NCBI GenBank assembly: GCA_022478985.1
Contig: JAKSZP010018533.1
Location: 105,152-169,151 of the forward strand
Length of the DNA stretch: 64,000 nucleotides
Direction of reading: 5' to 3'
Source: Massospora cicadina
Taxonomy: Eukaryota; Entomophthoromycota; Entomophthoromycetes; Entomophthorales; Entomophthoraceae
Shown: piece after piece, positions 35,221 to 47,656 of the stretch
Position numbering within the stretch: the stretch's first letter is position 1
Layout: the number at the start of each line of letters is the position of its first letter
Notes under the pieces: model-generated
What the model was told of the DNA's origin: nothing
What the model saw: only the letters and a program-made list of their open reading frames with translations
The model's database searches: none
Translations under genes and position numbers: made by a program

Positions 35221-38200
35221 GATGGCCCCTACTGGGAAACTGCACCAGAGCCACGTTCTTATGCACTTTGGGTAACTTGATAGCCATAATCGTCATGGCC
35301 TTCTGCAGCGGGTGGGGAGCCTCAGGGGTGGGATGTGTGGAAAGCGTCAACCAGGTCCATACAATTCGCACAATCGCGCGCCTTGACCCAACTTTTTTAT
35401 AAGCTGGATATCCTTTCCAGGCCACAAGGTATTGGACTGATCGTCGCAACTGAGATGCCAGAATGGCCTCCACTTCAGCTTCCTCCTCGTTGTTGATGAC
35501 AATTGGTTCTGGGTCTGTTGGAATCACACCCTTGAAGGGCGACAGCTGGGATACATGGAAAACTGGGTGTTGCTTCCAATGCGCGGGAAGCTACAATTGA
35601 AACGCCCCATTACCCAATACCTCCTCCACTAAGTGGGGACCTGAACGCTTGCTGGCGAATTTGTGGGAAGGGGTTTGGATTTGCAAATGGCGGGTATCAA
35701 GAATGACATAGGAACCCACCTTAAAGTCATAACCTGGAAGGCGCTTACAATCCACGAATCGCTTGTAGTCATCAATAGCTTTAGTAAGGTGTTCCCGCAC
35801 TAAAGCTTGGGTCAATCGAATATGGCCAGCATGATACGCAGCAGCTTGCACTTCTTATCGCAAGCATGCCCCAACTGAGAATGATGGGCTATAACCCAAC
35901 GTTGCTTCATATGGTGAGAAACCCGTGGAAGCGTGAGTCCCATTATTATATGCGAATTGGGCAAGAGGCAGGTCAACAGTCCAGGTATTTTGCGCTGCTA
36001 CCGCATAATAACGCAGGTACTGTTTGCGAACTTGGTTAACCTGCTCAGTCTGGCCGTCGGACTGGGGATGATACGCCGTGGATTGACAGGGGGTTATCTT
36101 AAGGTTTGACAAGAGTTCGCTCCAAAACTGGGTGGTAAACTGGGTATCCCTGTCACTAACAATTTCCTGGGGAAGGCTGAACATTGAAAACACATGGCAA
36201 ACAAAAAGACGCGCCATTTCTTCTGACATAATCGCAGATGTACAAGGAATGAACAGGGAAATTTGGTAAAGTGATCTACCATCACCATTGCCGCTGTGAA
36301 ACCATTGGAGCAGGGAAGTTCAACAACTAAATCTTAGGACACTGAGGTCCATGGACCTTCCGCCTGTTGTAAAGGGTGCAGGAGGCCATTCTTTCTGGAA
36401 CGATCCAACTTGGCCCTAGAACAAGTAACACAATCGGCGATCCAAGTTGGAACCTCTTTGGTCAGTCCTGCCCAATTAAAGGTTCGCTTGATCAGATTGA
36501 TGCATTTCTTGTTACCGGGGTGACCTTCCGCGGGGGGATCATGGTGTGCGTGGAATACATTCAGGCGGAAGGAGGGAGGCACCCAAACATGAGAACGAAA
36601 GTAGATGAGACCTTCTTCTAAAGAATATAGGGAGGGTTTGGGGCTCGAGTGAGTCAAGTGTTCAATCAACTCCACGCCCTTAGGGCAGGCCTTTTGACCG
36701 GCTAGCACCTGGGCTAATAATGGATTGTCAGGCGACAATGCGGCGGAGGAAACAATGGAGGGAGCTTTCAATAGGATTTGAGTAGCAGGGATCATGGTAA
36801 CAAGATCCACATTATCAGGTTCTGAGGGACAGTGAGCGGGACTATGGCTTAGGAAATTAGGAAGGACATTTAGTGCACCCTTGACAAATTCGTATTTGAA
36901 ATTAAAAGTGCACAGGTCCCAATAGGTTCAGGCTTGCCAGTGTGCCAATTTTTGGGGTTTGCAAAAATACAAGAGAGCTTGGTGATTTGTGAAAACTGTT
37001 AACTCATGATGAGCACCTTGCAACAGGTACCACCAATGAGTTAATGCCCATGCAACAGCGGCCAGTTCCTTGTCATAGATGGCCCAGGACTGCTCCATAG
37101 TGGTGAATTTTTGGGAGAAATAAGCGACTGGATGTTCGAGACCATCATGGTCCTGAAGCAGCACTGTGCCCACAGCTACCAATGAAGCATCACATGCGAC
37201 GATATATGGTTTGGTGGGATTGGCATGTTTCAATATAGGAGGAGACACAAACACTTCCTTAATTGATTCAAATGCCTGCTGGCATTCAGGGGTCCAACAA
37301 AATGGTACGTTTTTCCCTGTGAGGGGATGGAGCGGGGTGGCCAACTGGAAAAGTGCGGGAGAAAATTTCTTTAGTAAAATGATAGTACCCAATAAACTTT
37401 GAAGCTGCTTCTGTGTAGTAGGGTTGGCCATTATCAGATTGCATCTAATTTGTTGGGGGGGATGGCGACCCCTTCTTTAAGTACCAGGTTTCCGAGAAAT
37501 GTAACCTCTTCCTTGTAAAACTCACATTTGGAAGCTTTGAGGAACAGGCCTGCTTTGTGCAAAGCAACCACCACTGCTTCTAAGTCGATAGCATGTTGCT
37601 CGGGAGTTGGGGAATGGACTAGGATATCATTGATATAAGCAATAGCACAGGAAAACCAGAGATCCCCTAACGCATTGTCAATCATTCATTGAAACGTAGC
37701 GGGAGCATTTTTCAACCCAAAGGGTATTATGCGAAATTGGAAAATGCCCCACCTCGTTCAGATTGTGGTCAGCCATTCTTGTCCTTCCATTACTCAAATC
37801 TGATTGAAAGCATTCACCAGATCCAATTTTGAAAAGACACGGGATTTAAAGACTGACTGATTGTCTGCTCCAGGGGCAATGGGTAGGGTCTGTAACTGTA
37901 ATTTTGTTCAGGTGACTGTAATCTACGCAACGGTAGAGTGATCCATCCAATTTTCTTGCAAAGATGATAGGGGAAGTGATGGGAGACGTTCCTTAAACAA
38001 CCAGCCTTTTTTTAACATATCGTCCAACCAGGTATTGAGTGCAACTTCTTCTTCCGCCATATGGGGATACAACGGGAAATTGATGTTCACCAATTCCACG
38101 GTTGTCCAAAATCCACAATTGTACCTAGTATGTTTCAGCAGACAGTCCGCCTTTTCCATGTCAAAAATCCTGCGATATGGCATTAAATTTTTGGGGAACT

Positions 38201-38640
38201 CGGCCGGAATGCCCGCGGAAGTGACTAGGGTGGTGATAGAGCTGGTTCCTTGGATTTTCTAGAGGGTGTTGATCAGAGGGAACTCTCCTTCTAAATCATC
38301 ATTGGCAAACAACAACATATTTGATTCCAAATGAATCCTTACATGTTGTCGGCGCCACCATCCCACCCCCAAGATCACCAGAAATACCAGATTTGGCATG
38401 GCCAAAAAACGGTCACAGAAGTTATATTGGTGAATTTAGAAGTATATCAGTCGGCAAACAACATACAAAGACTGATAAGCAGAGGAGGCCACCATTACTG
38501 AGGAGCCCACATCCATATCCAGTTTTAGTTGTGCCAACTCTACACTCATGAAGTTCCCTGCTGCTCCGGTATCCACCAGAGCTTTGAAGGAGACATGGTG
38601 GGAACCATTACTAATTCTCATGGGTACAAGAAATTAAGTG
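35198..38640 (-). pseudogene. gypsy-D pol: protease, RT, RNase H, integrase, chromodomain, broken
   Basis: Protease at 38621-38436 has the active site VDTGAAGNF. RT is split over 38183-37923 and 37685-37434; its catalytic motif reads YIND (AAT for the first Asp). RNase H at 37431-36928 has VACDASLVAVG and YDKELAA, but FTNHQAL replaces the usual TDH. Integrase at 36810-36334 has the zinc-binding His and CVTC residues; 36229-35855 has VSDRDTQF and HPQSDGQTEQVNQ (catalytic Asp and Glu). The chromodomain (VQYLVAWKGYPAYKK) is at about 35435-35390. Stops and shifts between these blocks make it inactive. Confidence 0.9.
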
Positions 38641-38894
38641 TAATCTTTAATTGGGAGATATGACCGACTCATGGGCGACTGAAGAAATGATAGGTGGGTT
38701 GGGACCAAGGTCAGGATTCTTAGCTGGAGCAAAAATTAGAAAGGACCAGGACTGGGATAATTGTTTCCTTCGTTTGGGCTTGAACAGAATCGTTAAAAGT
38801 TATCCCTGGGAATGATAACTCGAACTCAGGAGTTCCAGCAGAGTTGGAATCCATGTCCGCTACTATTTTAGTGTCGGGCACATTGTCAGCACCA

Positions 38895-39600
38895 TCATTT
38901 AAAACTTATCATGAAATTCCTTTCCTGATATGAGGAAACATGGCGAGGCAAAGCTTTGATAGTAGTTGCGGTGACGCCTATTTGATCTATTGATCCTTGG
39001 GTGGTAGACCAAACCATGTGGTGAGTGGAAACCAAATCCAAACTCGCTCTAAAGACTTCCTGAAGCATGTTGATAGATAGTTCTGACGCTGGAGCCAGCT
39101 CACGAAAGGTAAAGATCAAAAAAGCCAAACTAAGGGTTTCAGCCATAGCAAAGAGCAGTTTAAATAAATGGTCTGATTGGGACAAAAGGGGGTTCAAGGC
39201 GGCTGATACAACAGTCATCAGGGAGGCAGGGTCTCCTTTTTGTGTGGAAGAATGTAAAAGACTTCTCACCCAGCGATGAGCCTTCCCATCCATGGCATCT
39301 AACAATGTGAGACCTTGTTGGGTCTCAGATAACGCAGAAGCGTTATTGAGTGCAATTATTGTGCACATTTGTACTTCAGTGAGTGCGTCCAGAACCTGAT
39401 TGGCGATTTCTTGGGAAGGGATACTCGATATTTTCCCCAGGTTGGAGGGAATAGGAGGAGATGCGATCATCACCTCTTGGGTAGCTTGAAGGAGTTTTCC
39501 CAGAATAGAGCAAATTCTTCTCCTGAAGTCAAAGAGTGACCAAAAAGCAGCAAACAGCATACAACTGATTGCACGCTCATCTGATAGAGAGTAACCACTG
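38895..39600 (-). pseudogene. gypsy-D gag, nearly intact main frame
   Basis: The frame at 39560-38895 is open for 221 codons and contains capsid-type helical segments (NQVLDALTEVQMCTIIALNN, and GLTLLDAMDGKAHRWVRSLL). The preceding N-terminal codons are in another frame (39745-39470) that reads through from the LTR. It ends before the protease with a gap of about 270 bp. No zinc knuckle was recognised. Confidence 0.75.
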
Positions 39601-39657
39601 CGGCGCCAAATTTGAAAATCAAGGCGGAAGTGGCTGGAAGTAATGGTTGGTCAATTA

Positions 39658-41027
39658 TGTCATGGAAATGGCAGAAGAAGTTAAGACCGGCCTGCCAGTC
39701 AGGGTGCGTAAGCATCCAAAAAGCAAGCCATAATGCCAGAGGCATTGCTGACTGTATGACTTGTTATGGAGCTGGGATATAGATACCACAAAATGGTGGC
39801 AGAACGTCAGGGTTAGGAGTATCCCAACAGCAAACCACACTGAATAGATTTGGGACCCAGGAGTTCTGCTAACAGGGGTGGAAACTACTTGGATAGTTTC
39901 TGCGAGATTTTTGGTCATTAAGACCATTTAGTTGGGGGTAAAAGAGTGGTGGATTTTCTCTTGTAGTTGGCAAACATAGGGCCATAAGGTCCCTGTATTT
40001 TGCTGCCAAAAGGTCATGAGAATTGGGTTGTAGCGCCAAAAATTTTGAGCTTGTCAAGTCCAATTGGCGATAGAGGGAATCATGGTAATCAAGAGAATTG
40101 GTATGGCCCACCCAGAGTATGGGGTGGCGGACCACCAGGCAAACACTATATGGAATGTGGTTGAAAGGAGGGAGATAAAAATTTGGGTTTTTTTTTGACA
40201 AAATTTTTATTTTGGGAAATAAAGTAAGAAAAATTGACCAACAATCTTCTCAGTGCCTTACAACTGATTAAATAGTGGTCAATTGGTGAAAACGTGGTCA
40301 GAATCCACAAATTCGGCCTAACTGGTAAATTGGATAGTAGAGGGGGGTTTATTCTTTGGGAACCGTTATCACAAAATTTGGTGGCAGGCCAAGTATCTGT
40401 CAGTTCGACCTCAAACGTCTGGACCAGGGGTCAATTATGTTTCTGATGGTTAGCATGATGGCGTTTGGCCTGACAAGTGACGGGAATCCCCCAATGCCAT
40501 CCAATATAGGGATGGGACCATTTGGTTGGGAATGGTTTTGGGATGGCCAACCTGCCCATGCTCGGTCAATTAACCATTCGTTTGGTTGATAGAGGCCCAT
40601 CAGGTGCAACGCCTGAATTACTATTGGAGGGTTTAAAACTCTCAGCGATGGCGCCTGATACTTGTTCTGGTGATTTTGGGGTTGAATTGGAACTGTCAGG
40701 TGATCCAGCCGATGTTTCATTCTTCATGCTTTTACAACCATTCGAATTTCAGCCATCAGCCTGATTGCCACTCAAATTAGATATGACTGATTTCAGTTCG
40801 ATAATATCAGCACAGATTTCACTGATTCCCTGCAACAGTTCTGCTGAGGTGAGTGAGGAAATTGGGGGTGGGATCTGAAGTGGACAGTCTGTCACCCATC
40901 GCTCATCAACTATGTGGGCGAGATCGCCTTGGGTGATGAGGGGTACTGCCATCCTCTTCAGTGTTTTCTTACTTGGGAATGGAAAGATAGCTCAATTGAG
41001 AGCCAAAGGACACTCAAAAGACTTACA
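39658..41027 (-). repeat. gypsy-D 5' LTR
   Basis: This is the partner of 33833-35197. It begins TGTCATGG and ends GACTTACA on the plus strand. It is followed by GGATG (TSD) and then X-anc sequence. Confidence 0.92.
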
Positions 41028-41225
41028 GGATGACTCAATGTCAACGCATTTTCCCACAAAATGGAGAAGGGTTAGGGGTTTTTTTCTCTACCTCACCCTG
41101 GAGTATCCAGTATAGGAGATGATACATTATTATTGAGTTGCTTGACAGGAGTTCAGAGTTTTAAAATTTTCTTTCTTAATTTGAAAAATTTATGAATGTG
41201 TTATAAGCGGAAATAAAGTCTTTTG
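41028..41225 (-). mobile_element. X-anc, 5' part
   Basis: This aligns with the 5' end of X-M3 (about 59270-59455), including GCGCATTTTCC-type sequence. On the minus strand its start reads GACTTTATTTCCG, a decayed form of the LINE/X 5' terminus. The three X-anc pieces add up to about 1.97 kb, the length of an intact X copy. Confidence 0.8.
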
Positions 41226-42076
41226 GCTTAACTAAAGGAAAAGTATTATAAAGCCTTAATTATTGTTACATTCCTTAATTTAGTGAATTCTTCTTTATAT
41301 GCTACATTTTTTCTTAATTACTTACTTACATAATTTGCAGATATCCTACTGGAAAGAAGTTAGATCTAAGGCATTTTTTGTGTCTTTATTAATGAGAATC
41401 TTGCTAAAGCCTTCCATGAAATCAATTAATATATTCTGATCTGATTTAAGGGTTCATTAATTACCACTAACGCTCTTACAAGATCTGATAGTTGACGCTG
41501 ACTCTGAGTTCATTATGGGCACTTAATCTTATAAGACATTTAAGCAATTAGCAAGCTTTCAAGAACTAATGATTTCTGCTCATATGGAGGCTATTTTAAT
41601 ATTGGTCTCTCCTCTGAGGAGGACGCGGCTGCAGCTGTAAGAACACTTAATCTATAATAAATACCCATGTACTCATCACTGATACTCGCCTTCCTACTAG
41701 TACCATCTTTATAGTCTAATTTGCAAATTTTCCCTCACACCTTTTGCCACAAGATTGTACAAAAGGGTTGATGTTGAGATCATATCCTATGAAACTGATT
41801 CTAACCTCCACTTCACCTTTCCTTCTAATTCAGAATGCCTTGCTTCCCCTTATGCAACTGCCATCATCACTCCCCGCCATTCCACCATCCTATCATCACT
41901 CAACAAATTTCCCAAGCACTTGAATTACCACAGCACTGGCTCATCTCTTTTGGGTGTGCATCAACAATGGACTCCAGATTTGCCACATTTGTTTTAAATT
42001 ATATCATCTTAAAAGAACATGTCGCCTACCCACAACGCCGCTGACTTTAGATTTGAAGCTGTACCAGAATCTGATA
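41226..42076 (+). mobile_element. X-prime, 5' part (element X, plus strand)
   Basis: This is a diverged plus-strand X copy. YFNIGLSSEEDAAAAV near 41596-41643 corresponds to YFDLSFTCEANAATT of X-P. A CCHC knuckle with the correct spacing (CHICFKLYHLKRTC) is at about 41978-42019. It runs up to the gypsy-E TSD (42077-42081) and resumes after gypsy-E. Its 5' terminus was not confidently found, so it may be truncated. Confidence 0.72.
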
Positions 42077-42081
42077 AATAG

Positions 42082-42731
42082 TGTAGCGGATCAGGAGTCA
42101 GTTGATCGTACATTGTTTGGATTGGTTAGCATTTAATATGAACGTGGCCCTGATCCAAAGGGCATCGATCTCAGAAAGGTTGGAGTTGAGAAATTCAGTA
42201 GCCCAAACCCAAATTACAACTGCAGAATGACATTTGGCTTACTCATGGAGTGGATGGTGATCTGGTGGGATAGGGAATCTTTTCAAATGATGTGTTGGAT
42301 GCTGCTTAAAAGAGATTAACCAAGGAGGAGTTTATTTCAAAATAGCAGGGCACTATTTAGGGGAGGAGGTCTTGCCCTGAAGGGCAGTTGTGTCTTCTAT
42401 GAGGAAATTGAAAATAAAATATTGAAAAACTTGCTTGCTAAAAAAGAAAATATTATTTTATATAAAAATACTAAGTGTACAGATCAGAAATATAAGGTCA
42501 AGCAGCTAGCTCAGTGTGGCCTTGACATCATTTTCATACTTTCCTGGTCCCAAACTTTGCTGTTAATGTGCAGCATCGTGGTAACAGTGGTATGAGAATA
42601 CATATCAACGGCGAGGCATGGCGATCAGGTTCAGGGATGGGCTTCTGCAGGATTATCCTTAGTATGGTCAGTAACATGGCTCTTACTGCCCAATTCATTC
42701 ATTGCATTTTGGCGCGAACCCACTCATTACA
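42082..42731 (+). repeat. gypsy-E 5' LTR
   Basis: It starts TGTAGCGGATCAGG and ends CTCATTACA, matching 46992-47651 and the solo LTR. No convincing PBS was identified directly downstream. Confidence 0.9.
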
Positions 42732-42870
42732 TTAGATGCAACTCAAATACTTATCAGTTTTGTGGGGCACCAAGAAGAGGTGGTGACTCCAGGAGGGGAG
42801 TAATGGTATCGCCATGTGTTGACAGTGGTGATGGTGAGTTTCTCGCTAATTTTGTAATAAGAGAGGTAGT

Positions 42871-43680
42871 TTGAGTGTGTGGCGCAAGACCCATAAAGGT
42901 GAAGGAATGCCAGGGTGGTTCTACATCTCCAAAAGGTCGGGCTGCTTTTCCCATGGAAGCTTTGAAGAAGACCACCAATTGGAGTTGTGGATTGATTTTC
43001 AGGTGCAGTTGGCTCTAGCCTCACGATGGGAGACCCCTTTCTCAAAGGAGATTGCGCAAATTATGAAAGTACTACCCCCAGATCTGACCAAGTGGTTGTA
43101 AAAGTTGATTGAGAAGCAATGTCGCCTCCCAAGTTCCAAGGATGATTTTTTCAATTGGTTCAACCGGGTGGCCTGCCCAGATAAGGCTCAGGATGAAGCG
43201 TAGTCAGCTTTGTAGATGGTGAGTCAGGGCTGAAGATAGTTTAAAGAATATGAGTGGATTTTCCATACATTGGCGAAATCAGCATTAATCTCACATTTGC
43301 AATCAATGCAAATGGTCAGACAGGGGCTGCAAGTGGATATGTTAGCCGTCATGGCAGCTGCTAAGGTTCAGAATTTGTTGGCAGAAGAAAATCATTGGCA
43401 ATTCAGGTGGTGAAACAATTGGCCTTGGCACATAAATGGCGGGAAGATTCTATGTCCCTGGGAAGGGGCCAGTCACTTGCAGTGGCCAGCAGAGGTCGAG
43501 GAGGTTGGCAGGGATCACCCAGCAATTTCAGAAATATCCTTGGGAGTTCCACCAGGGAAATGGTGAGGAGTTGGGAAGAACAGGTCAGGGACCCAGGAAG
43601 AGTTATATCCCTAGACCTACATTAACTGCGAATTTGCAATCTAAGAATGCTACAAACACTAAATCTACTTCTTCTATTTA
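42871..43680 (+). pseudogene. gypsy-E gag, degenerate
   Basis: Capsid-type sequence at 42871-43101 (WIDFQVQLALASRWETPFSK) is followed by frame-damaged sequence to 43680. The last part (43436 onward) is Arg/Gly/Gln-rich (QQRSRRLAG), as in nucleocapsid regions, but has no zinc knuckle. It leads into the protease in the same frame. Confidence 0.65.
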
Positions 43681-46600
43681 CAGGTTATCTATTTCAGTGG
43701 AGTTATACTCGCATGGTCAAACAGAGAAGTCACTGGCCATGGTGGATACAGGGGCCAAGAAAAAGTATGTGGAGTTTATCTTAGCGGAACATTTAAAGTT
43801 GGAGATGAAGAGGGTCCTGAGTTGGTGTTTGCTGATGTGTCAAGAAGAGCTCCATCATGGCGTTTAGAGCCCTTGGTAGTCATTTGACAGGACCCATTTT
43901 GGTTAAAAGAGGTTTTCTGTGCAATCAAAAATTTGGCCCATCCTGTAGTACTGAGGATGCGATGGTGGCATCATTTCCAGCCCCAAATTGATTTGCTGAA
44001 TAAGGCAATTACTATAACGCCATAGATTGGGCCTCAGATGACGAGGAATATGGAGGTTAGAGGCAATGTCCTGAGTGGTCGCAGGAGCTTGGGTGGGATG
44101 CAGGAGGTGGAGTTACCAAGCAATATAGCTACTTTGTTGTTATATTTGGTCCAATTGGAGACTTGCTTTTTTCCCTACTGGTTCTTTTGTGTTTTCATTT
44201 CAGACAAGGAGGAATCTGAGCTTCCCAGGGGATGTCTGGTATATGCATTCAATGAACAGGACAGAGAAGCGTTGGAGGGCCATGTGAAAATTTATGTTGG
44301 ACATATGTTTAATTGAGATCTCTACATCTCCGGTTGTGTCTCCTATATCAATGGTGCCAAAATCGAGTGGCAAATTACACCCATGCATGGATTTATGACG
44401 TCTGAACATGGTCACTGAGCCTGATCCATATCCAATGCCCTTGTTAGAGGATATTTTCTCAATGGTTACCGGATGCATGATGTTTACAAAACTTGACCTC
44501 ACAGATGCATTTAATCAGGTACTAATGAGACAAAAAACCAGCAATACACAACGTTTAAGTGCCACCTAGGGGTTTATCAATATCGCGTGATGCCATTTGG
44601 GCTTAGGAATGCTCTGGCGGTGTTCCAGCAGATGATCGACCATGTCATTGGAGGAATTATTGGTCAATGCGCTGAACTTATTTGGATGATATTCTAGTAT
44701 TTTGTGGTCTAGGGAGGAGCATGTTCAAGATGTCCAGAAAATTCTGGGGGTGATCGACCAGATGGGTTTGAGATTGAAGACTTCCAAGTGTAAATTCAAC
44801 CATAGTTTGGTAACGTTCCTTGACAATATGGTTATTTTGGAATAGATTGAGAGTATGCCCAGATAAGCTGTGTGCAGTGCAGGCATGGAAGGCCCCCACA
44901 AGTCTGACAGGGGTGTGGAGTTTTTTGGGAACACTGAACCTCCTTCGTCAGTTTGTGAAGAATTTTTCCCATTTGGCCTTACCTCTCACACAACTAACAT
45001 AGAATGTACCATTTGCATGGGGAAGGGAAGAAGCACGGGCATTCGAGTTACTGAAGAGCAAGTTACTTACCATGCCTGTACTGTCCCATATGGACCCTGG
45101 GAGGCCATTTGTGGTGGAAATGGACGCCTCAAATTATGATGTGGGGGCGGAATTGCTTCAGGAAGGGGAAGACGGGCTGGAACACCCCATGTGTTGCTTC
45201 AGCTGTAAGTTGCTTCTCATGGAAATGAACTGCCTGATATATAATAAGGAACTATTAGCGGTGATGGCAGCTTTGCAAGAATGGCAGCATCACCTTCTCT
45301 ATGCCTGGCAACCTTTTGTTATTTAGATGGATCACAAAGCGTTGGAGTATTATTGCAAACCCAGAAAGACTAACCAGCGGCAGGCCAGATGGCATGTGGA
45401 GCTGGTCCGTTATGATTTCTGGGTGGAGTACGGGCCAGAAGCGTCAAATGTTTTAGTAGATTTGTTGAGTCAAGATGGGGCTTTTGTGTATGAGAAGGAG
45501 GAGTTGGAGAAATTTAATATGGATACAATGTTCCAACTGGACCAATTCGCAATGTTGGAGGATAAGGAGAGTGGGTTGGGGGAGGAAGTCTACAGGAAAC
45601 AAAGGAAATCAGAATTTGCCTGGCAGCTGAAAGCTGAGATGATGGAGGGTCGGCCGCATGGTCGCCATGAGGCTTTTATGAAGAGGAATTGGGTGCTTAA
45701 CACTATTTATTTGTATGGGTGCCCAATCCATTGTTACAGCAGGAGTTAATCCAATCTTTTACATAATCATCCATTGGTGGGTCACCCAGGAGTGGAGAAG
45801 ATGGTAGAATTGGTAAAACGGGAGTATTTGTGGCTGGGCCTGCATAAGGATGCTGAGAGGTATGGGTGGGGGTGTTTTGTACGTGTTAGGGCGAAGCCCT
45901 CAAGAAAACCGCCATCTGGTAAGTTGAATCTGCTGCCAATACCATGAGCCCCTTGGAGCTCAATTAGCATTGATTTTATAATGGACTCGCGAAGGTGCAG
46001 GGGAAGGATGCAGTTAAGGTGGTCGTGGAAAGACTTACCAATTACACTGAGTTCTTCCCATGCACCAGTGTTTTTTTGGCAAAGGACACGGTGAGGATTA
46101 TCATAGATGAGGTGTTCTCCCAGCATGGGTTACCCGAGGAAATCATTTCAGACTGGGGTCCACAATTTGTTACGAAATTCTGGTCAAGTCTGCTGGGGAA
46201 TTTGGAATCAGGCCCGGTAAGTCCTTGGCTTACCATCCTAAATCCAATGGACAAACGGAGAGGGTGAATCAAATACTTGAGCAGTATCTCCAGTATTACA
46301 TGTCCAATCAGCAGGATGACTGGGTTTCGTGGGTTTGGATGGTCCAGTTTGCTTACAATAATCAATACCAGTCTTCAGCAGGAATGTCGCCATTTTTCTT
46401 GAATCATGGACTCAACCCCAAATTGAATGGGGATCCATGGGTGGAGTGTGTTAGGGGGTGGATGAGATGGCACTTACCAAGTCAGATATTGGGAAGAAGT
46501 TATGGGTGAATTTAAAGCGGATAGTGACTTGGCAGAAGTGACAGGCAGATTGACAAAGGGTGATGGATCCAACGTTTGAGCCTGGATACTGGGTATTGGT

Positions 46601-47022
46601 GGCGGCTAAGAACAATGCTGTCTCAGTCAAGAGTCATAAGGTGGGCCCAAAGTTTTGGGCCCATACCAGATTGTCCGAGCCATTAATCAGGTAGCCTTTG
46701 AGTTAAGTTTGCTAGTAGGTTCCAGAGCCCATCTGGTAATTCACGCTTCCCAGCTACAGGCGTACATGGGAATAGGTCTAGAGCGTCTAGGACTTCTGAA
46801 CCCTAGGGTAGGGATGTGCCAGAATATGAGGTGAAACAAAAATTGGATGCAAATTGGGTGAGTCGTTGCCAGCAACTGCTGGTGAAGTGGAAATGCTATT
46901 TGATGGACGATGAAACATGGAAGACAAAAGGAGGACTGTGCACAGTACCCAGAGAAGTTCCAAGTTTTCTGGTATTTACAGGAAAGGCTGATGTAATGGA
47001 TCATGAGGCACCTGATCCATAA
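43681..47022 (+). pseudogene. gypsy-E pol with chromodomain, degenerate
   Basis: The protease active site MVDTGAKKKYV is near 43738-43770. RT includes FGLRNALAVFQQMID near 44595-44640 and an intact YLDDILVF near 44680-44702. RNase H at 45072-45480 includes EMDASNYDVGAELL and MDHKALEYYCKPRK. Integrase at 45995-46509 includes ISDWGPQF and HPKSNGQTERVNQ. The chromodomain at 46816-46930 reads PEYEVKQKLD...QLLVKWKCY..DDETW. A stop interrupts RNase H just before MDHKAL, and there are several frame changes. Confidence 0.87.
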
Positions 47023-47651
47023 ATTGCTTTGGATTGGGTGGCATTTGATCTGAACGTGGCCCTGATCCAAAGGGCATCAATCTCATTAAGGTCAGAGTTG
47101 GGAAAATTTCGCCAGCCCAAACCCAAATTGCATCTGCGGAATGACGTTGGGCTTACGCATGGCGTGGATTGTGATCTGGTAAGATAGGGTAATCTTTTCA
47201 AATGATGTGTTGGATGCTGCTCAAAAGAGCTTAACCGAGGAGGAGATTATTCTATACTAGCAGGGCACTATTTGGGGAGGAGGTCACAGCCCTGAAGGAC
47301 AGTTGCATCTTCTATGAGGAAATTGTAAATTAAATAAAGAAAAACTTGCTTGCTAAAAAAGCTAAAGTATTATTTTATTTAAAAAATACTAAGCGGAATG
47401 GATTGGAAATATGAGCTCAACCATTGAGCTCAGTGTGGCGTTAACATCATTCTTGGCCCTTTTCTAGTCCCTAACTTTGCTGTTAATGTGCAGCGTTATG
47501 GGAACAGTGATACAAGAATATGTGACAATGACGAGGCATGGCGGTCAGGTTTGGGTATGGGCTTCTGCAGTCCTGTCCCTAGTATGGTCAGTAGCATGGC
47601 TCTTACTGACCAATTCATTCTTTGCGTATTGGTGCGAACCTGTCCATTATA
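46992..47651 (+). repeat. gypsy-E 3' LTR
   Basis: TGTAATGGATCATG follows a purine-rich run (ACAGGAAAGGCTGA). It ends CCATTATA and is followed by the AATAG TSD. It is closely similar to 42082-42731. Confidence 0.92.
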
Positions 47652-47656
47652 AATAG

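Larger units (their letters stand above)
33833..41027 (-). mobile_element. gypsy-D: chromodomain Ty3/gypsy element inserted in X-anc
   Basis: LTRs of about 1.37 kb (33833-35197 and 39658-41027) enclose minus-strand gag, protease, RT, RNase H, integrase and chromodomain. The TSD is AGATG (33828-33832) against GGATG (41028-41032), four of five bases. X-anc sequence lies on both sides. Of the LTR elements here it has the most readable proteins and very similar LTRs, so it looks younger than gypsy-C. It still has frameshifts, a catalytic Asp to Asn change in RT and another in RNase H. Confidence 0.93.
42082..47651 (+). mobile_element. gypsy-E: chromodomain Ty3/gypsy element inserted in X-prime
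   Basis: LTRs of 650 and 660 bp (42082-42731 and 46992-47651) have TG...CA-type ends. The perfect TSD AATAG is at 42077-42081 and 47652-47656. The internal order on the plus strand is gag, protease, RT, RNase H, integrase, chromodomain. The surrounding X-prime sequence continues on both sides. A solo LTR of the same family is at 30475-31115. All ORFs are disrupted. Confidence 0.93.

Noticed and set aside
43436..43640. Host RNA-binding protein with an Arg/Gly-rich region
   Set aside because: It lies between gypsy-E gag and the DTGA protease site in the same frame and is best explained as a nucleocapsid-like gag end.
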